Part shown: positions 1 to 7,634 of the stretch, one piece after another | Position numbering within the stretch: position 1 is the first letter of the stretch | Layout of the letters: the number at the start of each line of letters is the position of its first letter | Origin: a virus | IMG/VR virus record: IMGVR_UViG_3300042691_027445 | Coordinates: 1-22,118 of that record | Length of the DNA stretch: 22,118 nt | Strand: one strand, 5' to 3' | Made by a program: the position numbers and the translations under genes | Notes under the pieces: generated by a model | Told to the model about the DNA's origin: nothing | The model's input: only the letters and a program-made list of their open reading frames with translations | Database searches by the model: none

Positions 1-2
1 AT

Positions 3-908
3 TTCTTAAATACAATCAGAAAATTCGTTCAAGAACAAAACTTTGATAAGGTTGTTGTATTTTGGGATGGAGATGAATCCGCATCCAAAAGAAAACTTAT
101 ATATCCCCAATATAAACTCAACCGGAGAAATCCATTAGAAGAAAATAAGTTGGCGTCTTTTGAAAGACAGAAACAAAGAATCAAACAGTATTTGGAGGAG
201 GTGTTTATAAGGCAATTAGACGTTGAAGGTAACGAGGCGGACGATATGATAGCACACTACTGTTCAATCTCTAAAGACGAAAATAAGGTCATTTTCTCGT
301 CTGATAGAGACCTTACACAACTTATATCTGATCAGGTATCAATCTACTCACCTAATACAAAGAAGACCTATAAGAAGGGTGATAAGATACCTATGAAAGA
401 ATGTGAGATTCCGCATTACAATATAAAAACATTTAAGATCTTATCCGGTGATAAATCAGATAACATTGATGGTATCTATTATATGGGAGAAAAAACTTTG
501 GTAAAATTATTTCCCGAGATACTTGAAAATGAAATAACTATTTCCGATATTTTAACAAGAGCGGAACAAATTTTTGAACAAGATAAAAACAACTCAGCAA
601 TCAAGAATCTTCTAACCGGAAAGACGAAATCCGGAATCTATGGTAACGAATTCTTTCAGATAAATGAAAGTATTATTGATCTCTCAAATCCTTTATTAAC
701 AGAACAGGCAAAAGAAATGGTTCAAACTTATTATTCCGAAAGTTTGGATCCCGAGGATAGAGGGTATAAGAACCTGATGAAGATGATGATGGAGGACGGG
801 TTATTTAAGTATCTACCAAAACAAGACGACGCTTGGATTAATTTTCTCAAACCATTTTTAAAAATAACAAGAAAAGAAAAATCAAAATTCAAAAACAAAA
901 AAGTATGA
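3..908 (+). CDS. 5'-3' exonuclease, FEN / T4 RNase H-like (5'-truncated by window edge)
   Basis: This is a structure-specific 5' nuclease expected to remove RNA primers and 5' flaps during phage replication. The frame is already open at base 3, so the gene starts outside the window. A TTG at 150 is an internal Leu codon, because the sequence before it (63-125) encodes the family hallmark VVVFWDGDESASKRKLIYPQ. Downstream come the acidic metal-site motif EADD (234-245), SSDRD (297-311), and the helix-3-turn-helix DNA-binding motif GDKSDNIDGIYYMGEKT (447-497). 301 residues are visible; T4 RNase H has 305. The first catalytic Asp motif should lie just upstream, so the full protein is probably about 340-350 residues. 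The stop overlaps the next start as ATGA, suggesting translational coupling. The family call is firm; whether it acts on RNA, DNA flaps or both is inferred. Confidence 0.9.
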   Translation, partial: FLNTIRKFVQEQNFDKVVVFWDGDESASKRKLIYPQYKLNRRNPLEENKLASFERQKQRIKQYLEEVFIRQLDVEGNEADDMIAHYCSISKDENKVIFSSDRDLTQLISDQVSIYSPNTKKTYKKGDKIPMKECEIPHYNIKTFKILSGDKSDNIDGIYYMGEKTLVKLFPEILENEITISDILTRAEQIFEQDKNNSAIKNLLTGKTKSGIYGNEFFQINESIIDLSNPLLTEQAKEMVQTYYSESLDPEDRGYKNLMKMMMEDGLFKYLPKQDDAWINFLKPFLKITRKEKSKFKNKKV

Positions 909-1357
909 AAGAACAGGATGCTATTAAATTGGAATTTTTGTTGACACTAAATGACATCATTATTGTCCAAAGATTTTTCAATGTAAAGGGGTTTAACCCA
1001 AGAGTAAAAAACTCGTATGATCTTTATGAGTTAGTTTCAGGTATTAAAGAACAACTTGAATACAACCTCAAAATGAAAACAACGGTTTATATGTTGGACA
1101 ATATGGATTACATCATCCAAGACCCGACAATTATGAATACGTCGATGACTGAAGGTCCGGAGAATTTTAACATCTATATTAAGATAGATAATGAGACAAT
1201 TTGTCATAGACAATTCAACGCTAAGATATACCCTCCGAAGGTAAGATACACTGTAGATGTTCGCCCATACCTAAAAAACATATTGAGGGACTTAACTGAC
1301 ATTTTTTCCGAAAGAAAATTAACTTTTGATTACCTTGGACTTCCGCTTGAGGTGTAA
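905..1357 (+). CDS. Hypothetical protein, 150 aa, replication block
   Basis: I do not recognise this protein. It is 150 residues long, soluble-looking, with no signal peptide, membrane segment or Cys cluster. The N-terminal half looks helical, including a run of Tyr/Leu/Glu-rich residues (DLYELVSGIKEQLEYNLK). The C-terminal half alternates basic and aromatic residues, ending in a short helix and DYLGLPLEV. The ATG overlaps the exonuclease stop by the four bases ATGA, so the two are probably translated together, and the helicase begins 29 bases after its stop. The context suggests a replication accessory role. T4 has small helicase-loading or ssDNA-handling proteins near these genes, but I see no sequence match to any of them, so the function is left open. 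Confidence 0.8.
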   Translation: MKEQDAIKLEFLLTLNDIIIVQRFFNVKGFNPRVKNSYDLYELVSGIKEQLEYNLKMKTTVYMLDNMDYIIQDPTIMNTSMTEGPENFNIYIKIDNETICHRQFNAKIYPPKVRYTVDVRPYLKNILRDLTDIFSERKLTFDYLGLPLEV

Positions 1358-1371
1358 TATTTATTAAATTA
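1358..1371 (+). promoter_or_regulatory. AT-rich TATTTATTAAAT element before the helicase gene
   Basis: The 29-base gap between the 150-aa gene and the helicase contains TATTTATTAAATTA, with the core TTTATTAAA at 1360-1368, 19 bases before the helicase ATG. The same 9-base core occurs in two other gaps (2772-2780 and 16930-16938), and a variant lies before the giant virion gene. It may be a phage promoter, or an A/T-rich unstructured leader that helps translation without a Shine-Dalgarno sequence. No transcription data support either reading. Confidence 0.25.
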
Positions 1372-1386
1372 TAACGGACTATACAT

Positions 1387-2769
1387 ATGAATTCTGACAA
1401 AAATTTTAATTATTTAGGGGACACATTTCAAATACAACTACTAAATCAGATCATATTAGATAAAGATTTTTCCCGTTCAATTATAGATGTTATAGAGCCA
1501 AATTACTTTGAAAACAAGTATTTCAAAATCATCATTCAGATGATTAAAGAATACTACAAAAAGTATGAATCAAGTCCTTCTTTTGACACAATTGAACAGA
1601 TAACAAAATCGGAAATCAAACAAGATCTGGCCGTCAAAATTATACTTGACACACTTAAAAAAATAAATGAAGCACCTTTTGAGGGTGTTTCATTTGTTCA
1701 AGAAAAAGCCTTGAAATTCTGTAAGCAACAAGAACTTCAGAAGGCAATAACCAAAGCCCAAAAGATCATTGATGGAGGTGAATTTGAGAACTATGATGCT
1801 CTTGAAGAGATGGTTAGAGGGGCTCTACAGGTTGGTGAAATAGAGAAGGGAACTGAGAGTGTTTTTAATAACCTTGATGAGGTTTTAAACGATGATTTTA
1901 GACACCCAATCCCTATGGGTATACCTTCTATTGATAAGTTATTGAAAGGTGGTTTAGCGAAGGGAGAAATAGGTGTGATACTCGCTCCGACCGGGGTAGG
2001 TAAATCAACCTTATTAACTAAAATGGCTAACCACGCTTATAATTTGGGTTATAATGTTTTACAGATATTCTTTGAAGACAACTTAAAGATAATCCAAAGA
2101 AAACACTTCACACTTTGGACCGGTATTTCTCCTGATGAGTTGTCAAATAAGAAAGAAGAGGTTTTGAAAAAAGTTGTTGAGATTAAAGAAAAAATGCCAA
2201 ATGAACTCATATTAAAAAAATTACCATCTGACACTTTGACACTTTCTCAGATTAAGAATCAGGTTAGAAAGATGGTTGCGGAAGGAACAAAAGTTGATAT
2301 GGTTGTATTGGATTATATAGATTGTATTGTCCCGGACAAGAATTTAGGTGACGAGTGGAAAAGTGAAGGATCTGTTATGAGAGGATTTGAAGCTATGTGT
2401 CACGAACTTAATCTTGTTGGATGGACTGCAACACAGGGTAACAGAAGCTCTATATCTTCTGAGGTTGTCACCACCGACCAAATGGGTGGTTCTATTAAAA
2501 AAGCACAAGTAGGACACGTTATCATTTCAGTCGCAAAAACTTTACAACAAAAAGAAATGAAATTGGCAACAATCGCCATCACCAAATCAAGAATTGGGTC
2601 TGATGGTGTAATTTTTGAGAACTGTAAATTTGACAATGAACTATTGGAAATTGATACAGAAAGCTCCGTAACCTTCCTTGGTTTCGAAGAACAAAAAGAA
2701 GAAAAAAACAAAGAAAGAGTTAAAGAACTCCTAAATAAAAGAAGGGAGAGAGAATCAAATAAACAATAA
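1387..2769 (+). CDS. dnaB: Replicative DNA helicase, DnaB / T4 gp41-like
   Basis: This is a hexameric ATP-driven 5'-3' helicase that would unwind the phage replication fork. The 460 residues match the size of DnaB and T4 gp41. Residues 1-145 form the helical N-terminal domain. The RecA-like motor starts near PIPMGIPSIDKLLKGGL (174-190) and carries Walker A APTGVGKST (200-208, Lys206), a likely catalytic Glu at FFEDN (230), and Walker B MVVLDY ending at Asp309. TATQGNRSS (347-355) corresponds to the DnaB SQLNR sensor region, and KSRIG (400-404) has the position of the arginine finger (Arg402). The C-terminal tail (435-460) is highly charged with Lys, Glu and Arg. No primase domain is fused. 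The ATG at 1387 has no Shine-Dalgarno sequence. It sits between a 5' nuclease and a reductase gene, a normal replication-block setting. Confidence 0.93.
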   Translation: MNSDKNFNYLGDTFQIQLLNQIILDKDFSRSIIDVIEPNYFENKYFKIIIQMIKEYYKKYESSPSFDTIEQITKSEIKQDLAVKIILDTLKKINEAPFEGVSFVQEKALKFCKQQELQKAITKAQKIIDGGEFENYDALEEMVRGALQVGEIEKGTESVFNNLDEVLNDDFRHPIPMGIPSIDKLLKGGLAKGEIGVILAPTGVGKSTLLTKMANHAYNLGYNVLQIFFEDNLKIIQRKHFTLWTGISPDELSNKKEEVLKKVVEIKEKMPNELILKKLPSDTLTLSQIKNQVRKMVAEGTKVDMVVLDYIDCIVPDKNLGDEWKSEGSVMRGFEAMCHELNLVGWTATQGNRSSISSEVVTTDQMGGSIKKAQVGHVIISVAKTLQQKEMKLATIAITKSRIGSDGVIFENCKFDNELLEIDTESSVTFLGFEEQKEEKNKERVKELLNKRRERESNKQ

Positions 2770-2770
2770 A

Positions 2771-2784
2771 TTTTATTAAAAATT
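2771..2784 (+). promoter_or_regulatory. AT-rich TTTATTAAA element before the reductase gene
   Basis: The 21-base gap before the reductase ATG contains TTTATTAAA at 2772-2780, starting 19 bases upstream of the ATG, followed by AATTAAAACT. The same core is found at 1360-1368 and 16930-16938. It could be a promoter core or simply the A-rich leader used in place of a Shine-Dalgarno sequence. The evidence is only recurrence and position. Confidence 0.2.
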
Positions 2785-2790
2785 AAAACT

Positions 2791-4650
2791 ATGGATGAAT
2801 CGCAAAAGATTTTGTCTGACATTACTGTCTACATGAAATACGCAAAGTTTGTTCCCGAACTCAAAAGAAGAGAAACTTGGGAAGAACTCGTAACAAGAAA
2901 CATGAACATGCACATCAAGAAATACCCAAAACTTGAAAGTGAAATTAGAGAAGTGTATAAATACGTTTATGATAAAAAAGTATTACCTTCTATGAGATCA
3001 ATGCAGTTTGGTGGTAAACCAATTGAAATTAGTCCAAACAGGATCTACAATTGTGCTTACTTACCGATTGATTCTTTAGATAGTTTTTCTGAGGCGATGT
3101 TTTTACTTCTTGGTGGAACCGGAGTTGGATATTCGGTTCAAAAACATCACGTTGACCAACTTCCTGAAATTAGAAAACCAAATTCAAACAGAAAGAGAAG
3201 ATTCTTAATTGGTGATTCTATTGAAGGATGGGCAGACGCAATTAAAGTGTTATTCAAATCTTATTTTGGAGAACAACTCTCAACTCCTGAGTTTGATTTT
3301 TCAGACATCAGACCAAAAGGTGCTCAACTTGTTACATCCGGTGGTAAAGCTCCCGGTCCCCAACCTCTTAAAGATTGTATCCACAAACTTCAAAGTATGT
3401 TAGATGCAAAACAAGATGGTGAGAAGTTGGAAACAATTGAGGTTCACGATATGGTTTGTCATATTGCCGACGCAGTCCTTGCTGGTGGTATCAGAAGAGC
3501 CGCTCTCATCTCCTTATTCAGTGCTGACGATCAAGAAATGATTTCTTGTAAATCAGGATCTTGGTGGGAAAACAATCCACAAAGAGGTAGAGCAAACAAC
3601 TCGGCAGTTCTTTTAAGACACAAGATTACAAAAGAATTCTTCTTGGATCTTTGGAAAAGAGTTGAGGCTTCAGGAGCAGGAGAACCCGGAATCTATTTCA
3701 CAAATGATAAAGATTGGGGAACTAACCCTTGTTGTGAAATTGCACTCAGACCTAATCAGTTCTGTAATCTTTGTGAGGTTAATGTTTCTGATATTGAATC
3801 TCAAGAAGATCTTAACAACAGAGTTAAAGCGGCGGCATTTATCGGAACACTCCAAGCAGGGTATACTGATTTCCATTACTTAAGAGACATTTGGAAAAGA
3901 ACAACTGAAAAAGATGCACTTATCGGTGTATCTATGACAGGTATTGGATCTGGTGTTGTATTGGGTTATAATATGAAAGAAGCTGCAAAATGTGTTAAAG
4001 AAGAAAACGCAAGAGTTGCTGACCTTATCGGAATCAATAGATCTGCAAGAACAACAACTGTAAAACCTGCAGGAACAACATCTTTAACTCTTGGAACTTC
4101 ATCCGGTATTCACGCTTGGCACAATGATTATTATATCAGAAGAGTTCGTGTAGGTAAAAATGAATCCATTTATACCTATTTGAATGTTAATCACCCTGAA
4201 CTTGTTGAAGATGAATACTTCAGACCACATGACACAGCGGTCATCTCCGTTCCACAAAAAGCACCTGAAGGGGCTATTTTGAGAACAGAAAGTCCATTCC
4301 AACTTCTTGAGAGAGTTAAGAAAATTACTCAAGAGTGGGTTAGACCAGGACACAGAAAAGGAGAAAATACTCACAATGTATCCGCAACAATCAGTTTGAA
4401 AGCTGAAGATTGGGAACTAGCTGGTGAGTGGATGTGGGAGAATCGTGAGTTTTACAATGGTTTATCAGTATTACCTTACGATGGCGGTTCTTATATCCAA
4501 GCACCTTTTGAAGATTGTGATAAAGAAACATTTGAAAAAATGTATAAAGCACTACACTCAATTGATCTAAGTAAGGTTGTTGAGATCACAGACGAAACTG
4601 ACTTAAGTGGTGAACTTGCATGTGCCGGAGGACAATGTGAAATTAAATAA
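2791..4650 (+). CDS. nrdJ: Adenosylcobalamin-dependent ribonucleoside-triphosphate reductase (class II)
   Basis: This enzyme reduces ribonucleotides to deoxyribonucleotides using a B12-derived radical, so the phage can make dNTPs with or without oxygen. All five cysteines known from the Lactobacillus leichmannii enzyme (119, 408, 419, 731, 736) have matches here. Cys88 lies in RIYNCAY. The thiyl-radical Cys314 is in TNPCCEI, with the catalytic Glu at 316, and Cys325 is exactly 11 residues later in FCNLCEVN. The C-terminal shuttle pair is Cys611 and Cys616 in CAGGQCEIK. Other family blocks are SMRSMQFGG, LLLGGTGVGYSVQ, SGGKAPGPQPL and TTTVKPAGTTSLTLG. At 619 residues it is about 120 shorter than the 739-residue reference; about 63 of the missing residues fall between the first substrate Cys and the thiyl Cys, where the reference enzyme carries its effector-binding insertion. 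It has more G+C than the tail genes. Confidence 0.95.
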   Translation: MDESQKILSDITVYMKYAKFVPELKRRETWEELVTRNMNMHIKKYPKLESEIREVYKYVYDKKVLPSMRSMQFGGKPIEISPNRIYNCAYLPIDSLDSFSEAMFLLLGGTGVGYSVQKHHVDQLPEIRKPNSNRKRRFLIGDSIEGWADAIKVLFKSYFGEQLSTPEFDFSDIRPKGAQLVTSGGKAPGPQPLKDCIHKLQSMLDAKQDGEKLETIEVHDMVCHIADAVLAGGIRRAALISLFSADDQEMISCKSGSWWENNPQRGRANNSAVLLRHKITKEFFLDLWKRVEASGAGEPGIYFTNDKDWGTNPCCEIALRPNQFCNLCEVNVSDIESQEDLNNRVKAAAFIGTLQAGYTDFHYLRDIWKRTTEKDALIGVSMTGIGSGVVLGYNMKEAAKCVKEENARVADLIGINRSARTTTVKPAGTTSLTLGTSSGIHAWHNDYYIRRVRVGKNESIYTYLNVNHPELVEDEYFRPHDTAVISVPQKAPEGAILRTESPFQLLERVKKITQEWVRPGHRKGENTHNVSATISLKAEDWELAGEWMWENREFYNGLSVLPYDGGSYIQAPFEDCDKETFEKMYKALHSIDLSKVVEITDETDLSGELACAGGQCEIK

Positions 4651-4654
4651 TCAT

Positions 4655-4861
4655 ATGAAAAACATAGATGACAAAATTAGGGAGAAGGGAAAACTTCTCC
4701 CTTCTTTATACTACATAAATGAAAAAGGTTTGTTAGTATTTACTGAGGAATACCATCTTCAGAGGGGACATTGTTGCGGTAAAACTTGCAAACATTGTCC
4801 TTTTGAACCAGTGGGAATAAAAGGAAATACAAAAACAAGAAATGATATCAACGGTAATTGA
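4655..4861 (+). CDS. DUF5522-like small Cys-rich protein, 68 aa
   Basis: This tiny protein resembles the DUF5522 family, common in Bacteroidota chromosomes and of unknown function. Residues 19-50 carry the family pattern: a YYINEKGLLVFTEEYHLQRG stretch followed by CCGKTCKHCPF. The four cysteines (40, 41, 45, 48) and His47 look like a metal- or cluster-binding site, but that is inference. I chose the ATG at 4655, four bases after the reductase stop; a longer frame from 4607 would overlap the end of the reductase and adds nothing family-like. The 3' end overlaps the next gene by 20 bases. A 9-bp hairpin lies inside its first codons (4679-4702). It directly follows a Cys-dependent reductase, so a redox or metal-related helper role is possible but unproven. 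Confidence 0.8.
   Translation: MKNIDDKIREKGKLLPSLYYINEKGLLVFTEEYHLQRGHCCGKTCKHCPFEPVGIKGNTKTRNDINGN
4679..4702 (+). terminator. 9-bp perfect hairpin after the reductase gene, inside the 68-aa gene
   Basis: AGGGAGAAG (4679-4687) pairs perfectly with CTTCTCCCT (4694-4702) around the six-base loop GGAAAA. It is followed by TCTTTATA, a weak T-rich tract. It is the most obvious stable stem in this AT-rich window and lies 29 bases after the reductase stop. It may be a partial intrinsic terminator, or a 3' mRNA-stabilising stem for the reductase message that has been overprinted by the small gene. It encodes REKGKLLPS in the 68-aa protein. Confidence 0.35.
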
Positions 4862-5231
4862 TATTTGTAAAAACATTATTGACTTCATAAGACAGAGTGA
4901 TGAGGTTGAGAAAGATAATATTGAAAGGATATCCGATATATTGAATAATATATCTAATGTATTGAATGATACTGCGGAAAAATTGTTAAATGATGTATAT
5001 CCACACGATAATTGTGTGGTTATGCAAAGGTTATCCAAAGATTTACATTCAAATTTATTGGGTTATTTACCGAAAGAGGATATTGATATATTATATAATT
5101 CTCTTATGGAATCATCTATGGTGGAAAAAGAATTTGCGTTAAGAAAAGAACTTGATACGATACCATCAATTGAAAGGGCAGCCGGAGAATTTAAAGCAAT
5201 GTCAATTCTAATAAAATTGAGAAATACTTAA
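4842..5231 (+). CDS. Hypothetical helical protein, 129 aa, upstream of gp25-like gene
   Basis: I do not recognise this protein with confidence. It is 129 residues, almost entirely predicted helical, acidic in its first 50 residues (SDEVEKDNIERISDILNNIS) and without membrane segments. A central VYPHDNC motif is followed by amphipathic helices, and the C-terminal part is charged (EKEFALRKELD). Helical domains with a PHxxC-like turn occur in some uncharacterised bacterial proteins, but the likeness is weak and from memory. The start overlaps the end of the DUF5522-like gene by 20 bases in another frame, which suggests coupling. In T4 the recombination mediator gene uvsY lies just upstream of gene 25; this protein has a similar place and length, but I see no UvsY sequence signature. 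Confidence 0.75.
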   Translation: MISTVIDICKNIIDFIRQSDEVEKDNIERISDILNNISNVLNDTAEKLLNDVYPHDNCVVMQRLSKDLHSNLLGYLPKEDIDILYNSLMESSMVEKEFALRKELDTIPSIERAAGEFKAMSILIKLRNT

Positions 5232-5261
5232 TCAAAAAAATAGAATTGAATATTTATCATT

Positions 5262-5723
5262 ATGGCTAATGGTAGAACATTTGGTATTGCGTTTCCTTTT
5301 AATGATTCACCCGAAGGTAAATATTTAAAATTAACCCAAACGAGTGATGATGAAATTAGATCTAATCTAATACATTTATTATTAACAAGAAAAGGATCAA
5401 GATATTTTTTACCGGATTTCGGGACAAGATTATATGAGTTTATTTTTGAACCTTTAGATAGTCCGACATTTAATAATATTGAATCTGATATTAGAGATGC
5501 GTGTGAAAAATATATTCCAAATTTGAGAATTACCGACATTTCAATTACCGCAGCATCAAGCGAAGAAGAAACAATTTCAGTAACAACTGAAGGAAATACA
5601 ATAAACAGAGAATTTTCTATGCCAAATCAAAGTCAAATTGAATATACGGCAAAGGTTAGAATTGAATATACCGTAACAGATAGTGTTTTCGGTAGTAAAG
5701 ATTTTGTTATTATTAATATTTAA
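5262..5723 (+). CDS. 25: Baseplate wedge protein, gp25 / GPW family
   Basis: This is a small conserved protein of the inner contractile baseplate, homologous to T4 gp25 and P2 gpW, which joins the wedge to the tail tube/sheath base. The 153 residues slightly exceed T4 gp25 (132). The opening ANGRTFGIAFPF and the central segment LLLTRKGSRYFLPDFGTRLY (39-58), followed by EFIFEP, are the family signature, with the Glu after the FGTRLY turn present. The C-terminal third (100-153) is a beta-rich Thr/Glu extension ending in a paired IEYTV repeat. The gene begins the structural block, 30 bases after the preceding stop. The next gene follows four bases after its stop and encodes the usual partner, a gp6-like wedge protein. 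Confidence 0.92.
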   Translation: MANGRTFGIAFPFNDSPEGKYLKLTQTSDDEIRSNLIHLLLTRKGSRYFLPDFGTRLYEFIFEPLDSPTFNNIESDIRDACEKYIPNLRITDISITAASSEEETISVTTEGNTINREFSMPNQSQIEYTAKVRIEYTVTDSVFGSKDFVIINI

Positions 5724-5727
5724 TAGT

Positions 5728-7569
5728 ATGGCAGAAAAAAGAATATCATATACAACTAGAGATTTCCAATCAATAAGAACGGAATTAATTAATTTTGTTA
5801 AAATTTATTATCCGGATCTAGTTGATAATTTTAATGATGCCTCGGTTTTTTCTGTTTTTTTGGATTTAAATGCTGCGGTTTCTGACAATCTTCATTTCCA
5901 TATTGATAGGAGTATTCAGGAAACTGTTTTACAATATGCTCAGCAAAAATCTTCAATATTCAACATCGCAAGAACATATGGGTTGAAATTACCCGGACAA
6001 AGACCTTCGGTTACGTTGGTTGATTTTTCAATAACCGTTCCGGTATTTGGGGATAAAGATGATGAAAGATATGAAGGTATTTTAAGGAGAGGAAGTCAAG
6101 TTTTGGGTGCGGGAAATGTATTTGAAACTGTCTATGATGTTGATTTTACATCACCTTATGATGCGAAAGGGTTTCCAAATAGGTTGAAAATACCAAATTT
6201 TAATGCTAACAATATCTTGGTTAACTATACCATAGTTAAAAGAGAGTTGGTGGTTAATGGTGTGACAAAAGTTTTTAAACAATCAGTTTTACCTTCTGAT
6301 GTTAGACCATTTTATGAGTTATTTTTACCTGAAAAAAATGTTTTAGGTATTACTTCAGTTATACAAAAAGACGGAACAAATTATGCTAACGTACCAACCG
6401 CTCAAGAATTTTTGTCCAATGATGGGAGGTGGTATGAAGTTGATGCTTTGGCTCAAGATAAGGTTTTCATTGAAGATCCCACTAAAAAATCTGATGATCC
6501 GGGTATAAAGGTAGGTAGATATATTACAACTAATGATAGATTTATAACTGAATTTACGCCGGAAGGATTCTTAAAGATGACTTTCGGTGGTGGAAATACT
6601 TCAGCGGAAGATCAACTTAGGGAATTTGCAAGATCAGGTGTTAATGTTCAACCTATGCAATCTTATTTGAATAATTTTTCATTGGGTGGAACATTAAGAC
6701 CAAACACTACTTTATTTATTCAATATAGAGTTGGTGGTGGGTTGGCAACTAACATTGGAGTTAATGTTTTAAATCAGATTGGAACTGTTGATTTTTTTGT
6801 AAACGGACCTTCACAAGATATTAATACTTCGGTTATTAATTCTTTGACTTGTAATAATGTAACTGCGGCTATTGGAGGTGCGGGATTACCAACCTTAGAA
6901 GAAGTCAGAAACTTTGTTTCCTTCAACTTTGCTGCTCAGAATCGTGCGGTCACAATTAATGATTATGAGGCATTGATTAGAAAAATGCCGGCTCAATTTG
7001 GAGGACCAGCAAAAGTGGCTGTGGTTGAAGAAGATAATAAAGTTAAAATAAAAATTTTAAGTTATGACACGTCTGGGTCTTTAACTCAAATAGTTTCCAA
7101 TACTCTGATTTCAAACATTGCAGAATATTTATCTAACTATAGAATGTTGAATGATTATATATCGGTTGAAACTGCTGAAGTTATAGATTTATCTATTGAA
7201 ATTTCAGTTGTTTTGGATTCAAGTCAAAATCAAGGTTCGATTATAACTTCAATAATAAATAAAATTACAAGTTATTTTAATCCATTATCAAGACAAATGG
7301 GTCAAAATATTAACACGTCAGATCTTAATAGGTTGATTCAAGATGAAAACGGGGTATTATCCATAACTTCTCTACAGTTCTTTAATAATGTTGGGGGTCA
7401 ATACTCGTCTTCAGAAACTTCAATGGCTTATAAAAATAGTGAAACAAGAGAAATTGATATTGTTGATGGAACTATTTTTGCATTACCTAATCAAATTTAT
7501 CAGATTAGATTTCCTAATAAAGATATAAGAGTAAGAGTTAAGAATTTCCAAACTGTTACTATATCATAA
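5728..7569 (+). CDS. 6: Baseplate wedge protein, gp6 / baseplate J-like
   Basis: This is a core wedge subunit; in T4 gp6 dimers form the continuous ring around the hub. I take the ATG at 5728 (613 residues). The frame is open back to 5683, but that would overlap the gp25-like gene and add a hydrophobic stretch with no family likeness. The N-terminal part carries SYTTRDFQSIRTELINFVK and ETVLQYAQQKSSIFNIARTY, typical of gp6-like proteins. The baseplate-J core is at 383-414: GGAGLPTLEEVRNF, then AAQNRAVTINDYE. A C-terminal alpha/beta region with LSIEISVVLDSS and LNRLIQDENGV follows, as in gp6. T4 gp6 has 660 residues, so the size fits. The adjacent gp25-like gene confirms the assignment. Confidence 0.9.
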   Translation: MAEKRISYTTRDFQSIRTELINFVKIYYPDLVDNFNDASVFSVFLDLNAAVSDNLHFHIDRSIQETVLQYAQQKSSIFNIARTYGLKLPGQRPSVTLVDFSITVPVFGDKDDERYEGILRRGSQVLGAGNVFETVYDVDFTSPYDAKGFPNRLKIPNFNANNILVNYTIVKRELVVNGVTKVFKQSVLPSDVRPFYELFLPEKNVLGITSVIQKDGTNYANVPTAQEFLSNDGRWYEVDALAQDKVFIEDPTKKSDDPGIKVGRYITTNDRFITEFTPEGFLKMTFGGGNTSAEDQLREFARSGVNVQPMQSYLNNFSLGGTLRPNTTLFIQYRVGGGLATNIGVNVLNQIGTVDFFVNGPSQDINTSVINSLTCNNVTAAIGGAGLPTLEEVRNFVSFNFAAQNRAVTINDYEALIRKMPAQFGGPAKVAVVEEDNKVKIKILSYDTSGSLTQIVSNTLISNIAEYLSNYRMLNDYISVETAEVIDLSIEISVVLDSSQNQGSIITSIINKITSYFNPLSRQMGQNINTSDLNRLIQDENGVLSITSLQFFNNVGGQYSSSETSMAYKNSETREIDIVDGTIFALPNQIYQIRFPNKDIRVRVKNFQTVTIS

Positions 7570-7590
7570 TAATTTATTTATTCCTATTAT

Positions 7591-7626
7591 AGTTTATGTT
7601 TAGTTAAACTGCCTGTAAAAAACGGG
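7591..7626 (+). other. Two weak stems in the longest intergenic gap
   Basis: The 88-base gap (7570-7657) between the gp6-like gene and the giant virion gene is the largest in the window. It holds AGTTTA/TAAACT (7591-7596 with 7605-7610) and a 5-bp stem CCTGT/ACGGG with one G-T pair (7612-7616 with 7622-7626, loop AAAAA). Neither is followed by a T run, so termination is unlikely; they could be leader structure for the following gene. No small gene was found in the gap. Confidence 0.2.
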
Positions 7627-7634
7627 GGATTAAC

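Noticed and set aside
150-908. TTG at 150 as the start of the exonuclease
   Set aside because: The frame is open to the window edge and the upstream part encodes the family motif VVVFWDGDESASKRK, so TTG is an internal Leu codon.
2400-2822. Minus-strand frame of 140 codons opposite the helicase end
   Set aside because: It is Ser/Leu/Phe-rich, the usual shadow of a Lys/Glu-rich coding strand, and lies across two well-supported genes.
4607-4654. Longer start for the DUF5522-like gene
   Set aside because: The added residues are the reductase C-terminus read in another frame; the ATG at 4655 follows the reductase stop.
4733-5038. Minus-strand frame of 101 codons
   Set aside because: It is a shadow of the DUF5522-like and 129-aa genes, with hydrophobic low-information content.
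5683-5727. Longer start for the gp6-like gene
   Set aside because: It would overlap the gp25-like gene by 41 bases and add a hydrophobic stretch without family likeness; the ATG at 5728 gives a normal gp6-like N-terminus.
7595-7602. Bacteroidota-type -7 box (TAnnTTTG) before the giant gene
   Set aside because: TATGTTTA matches only partly and no TTG is found at the -33 spacing.
7591-7626. Intrinsic terminator after the gp6-like gene
   Set aside because: The stems are only 5 to 6 bp, AT-rich or with a wobble pair, and no T run follows; listed only as weak structure.
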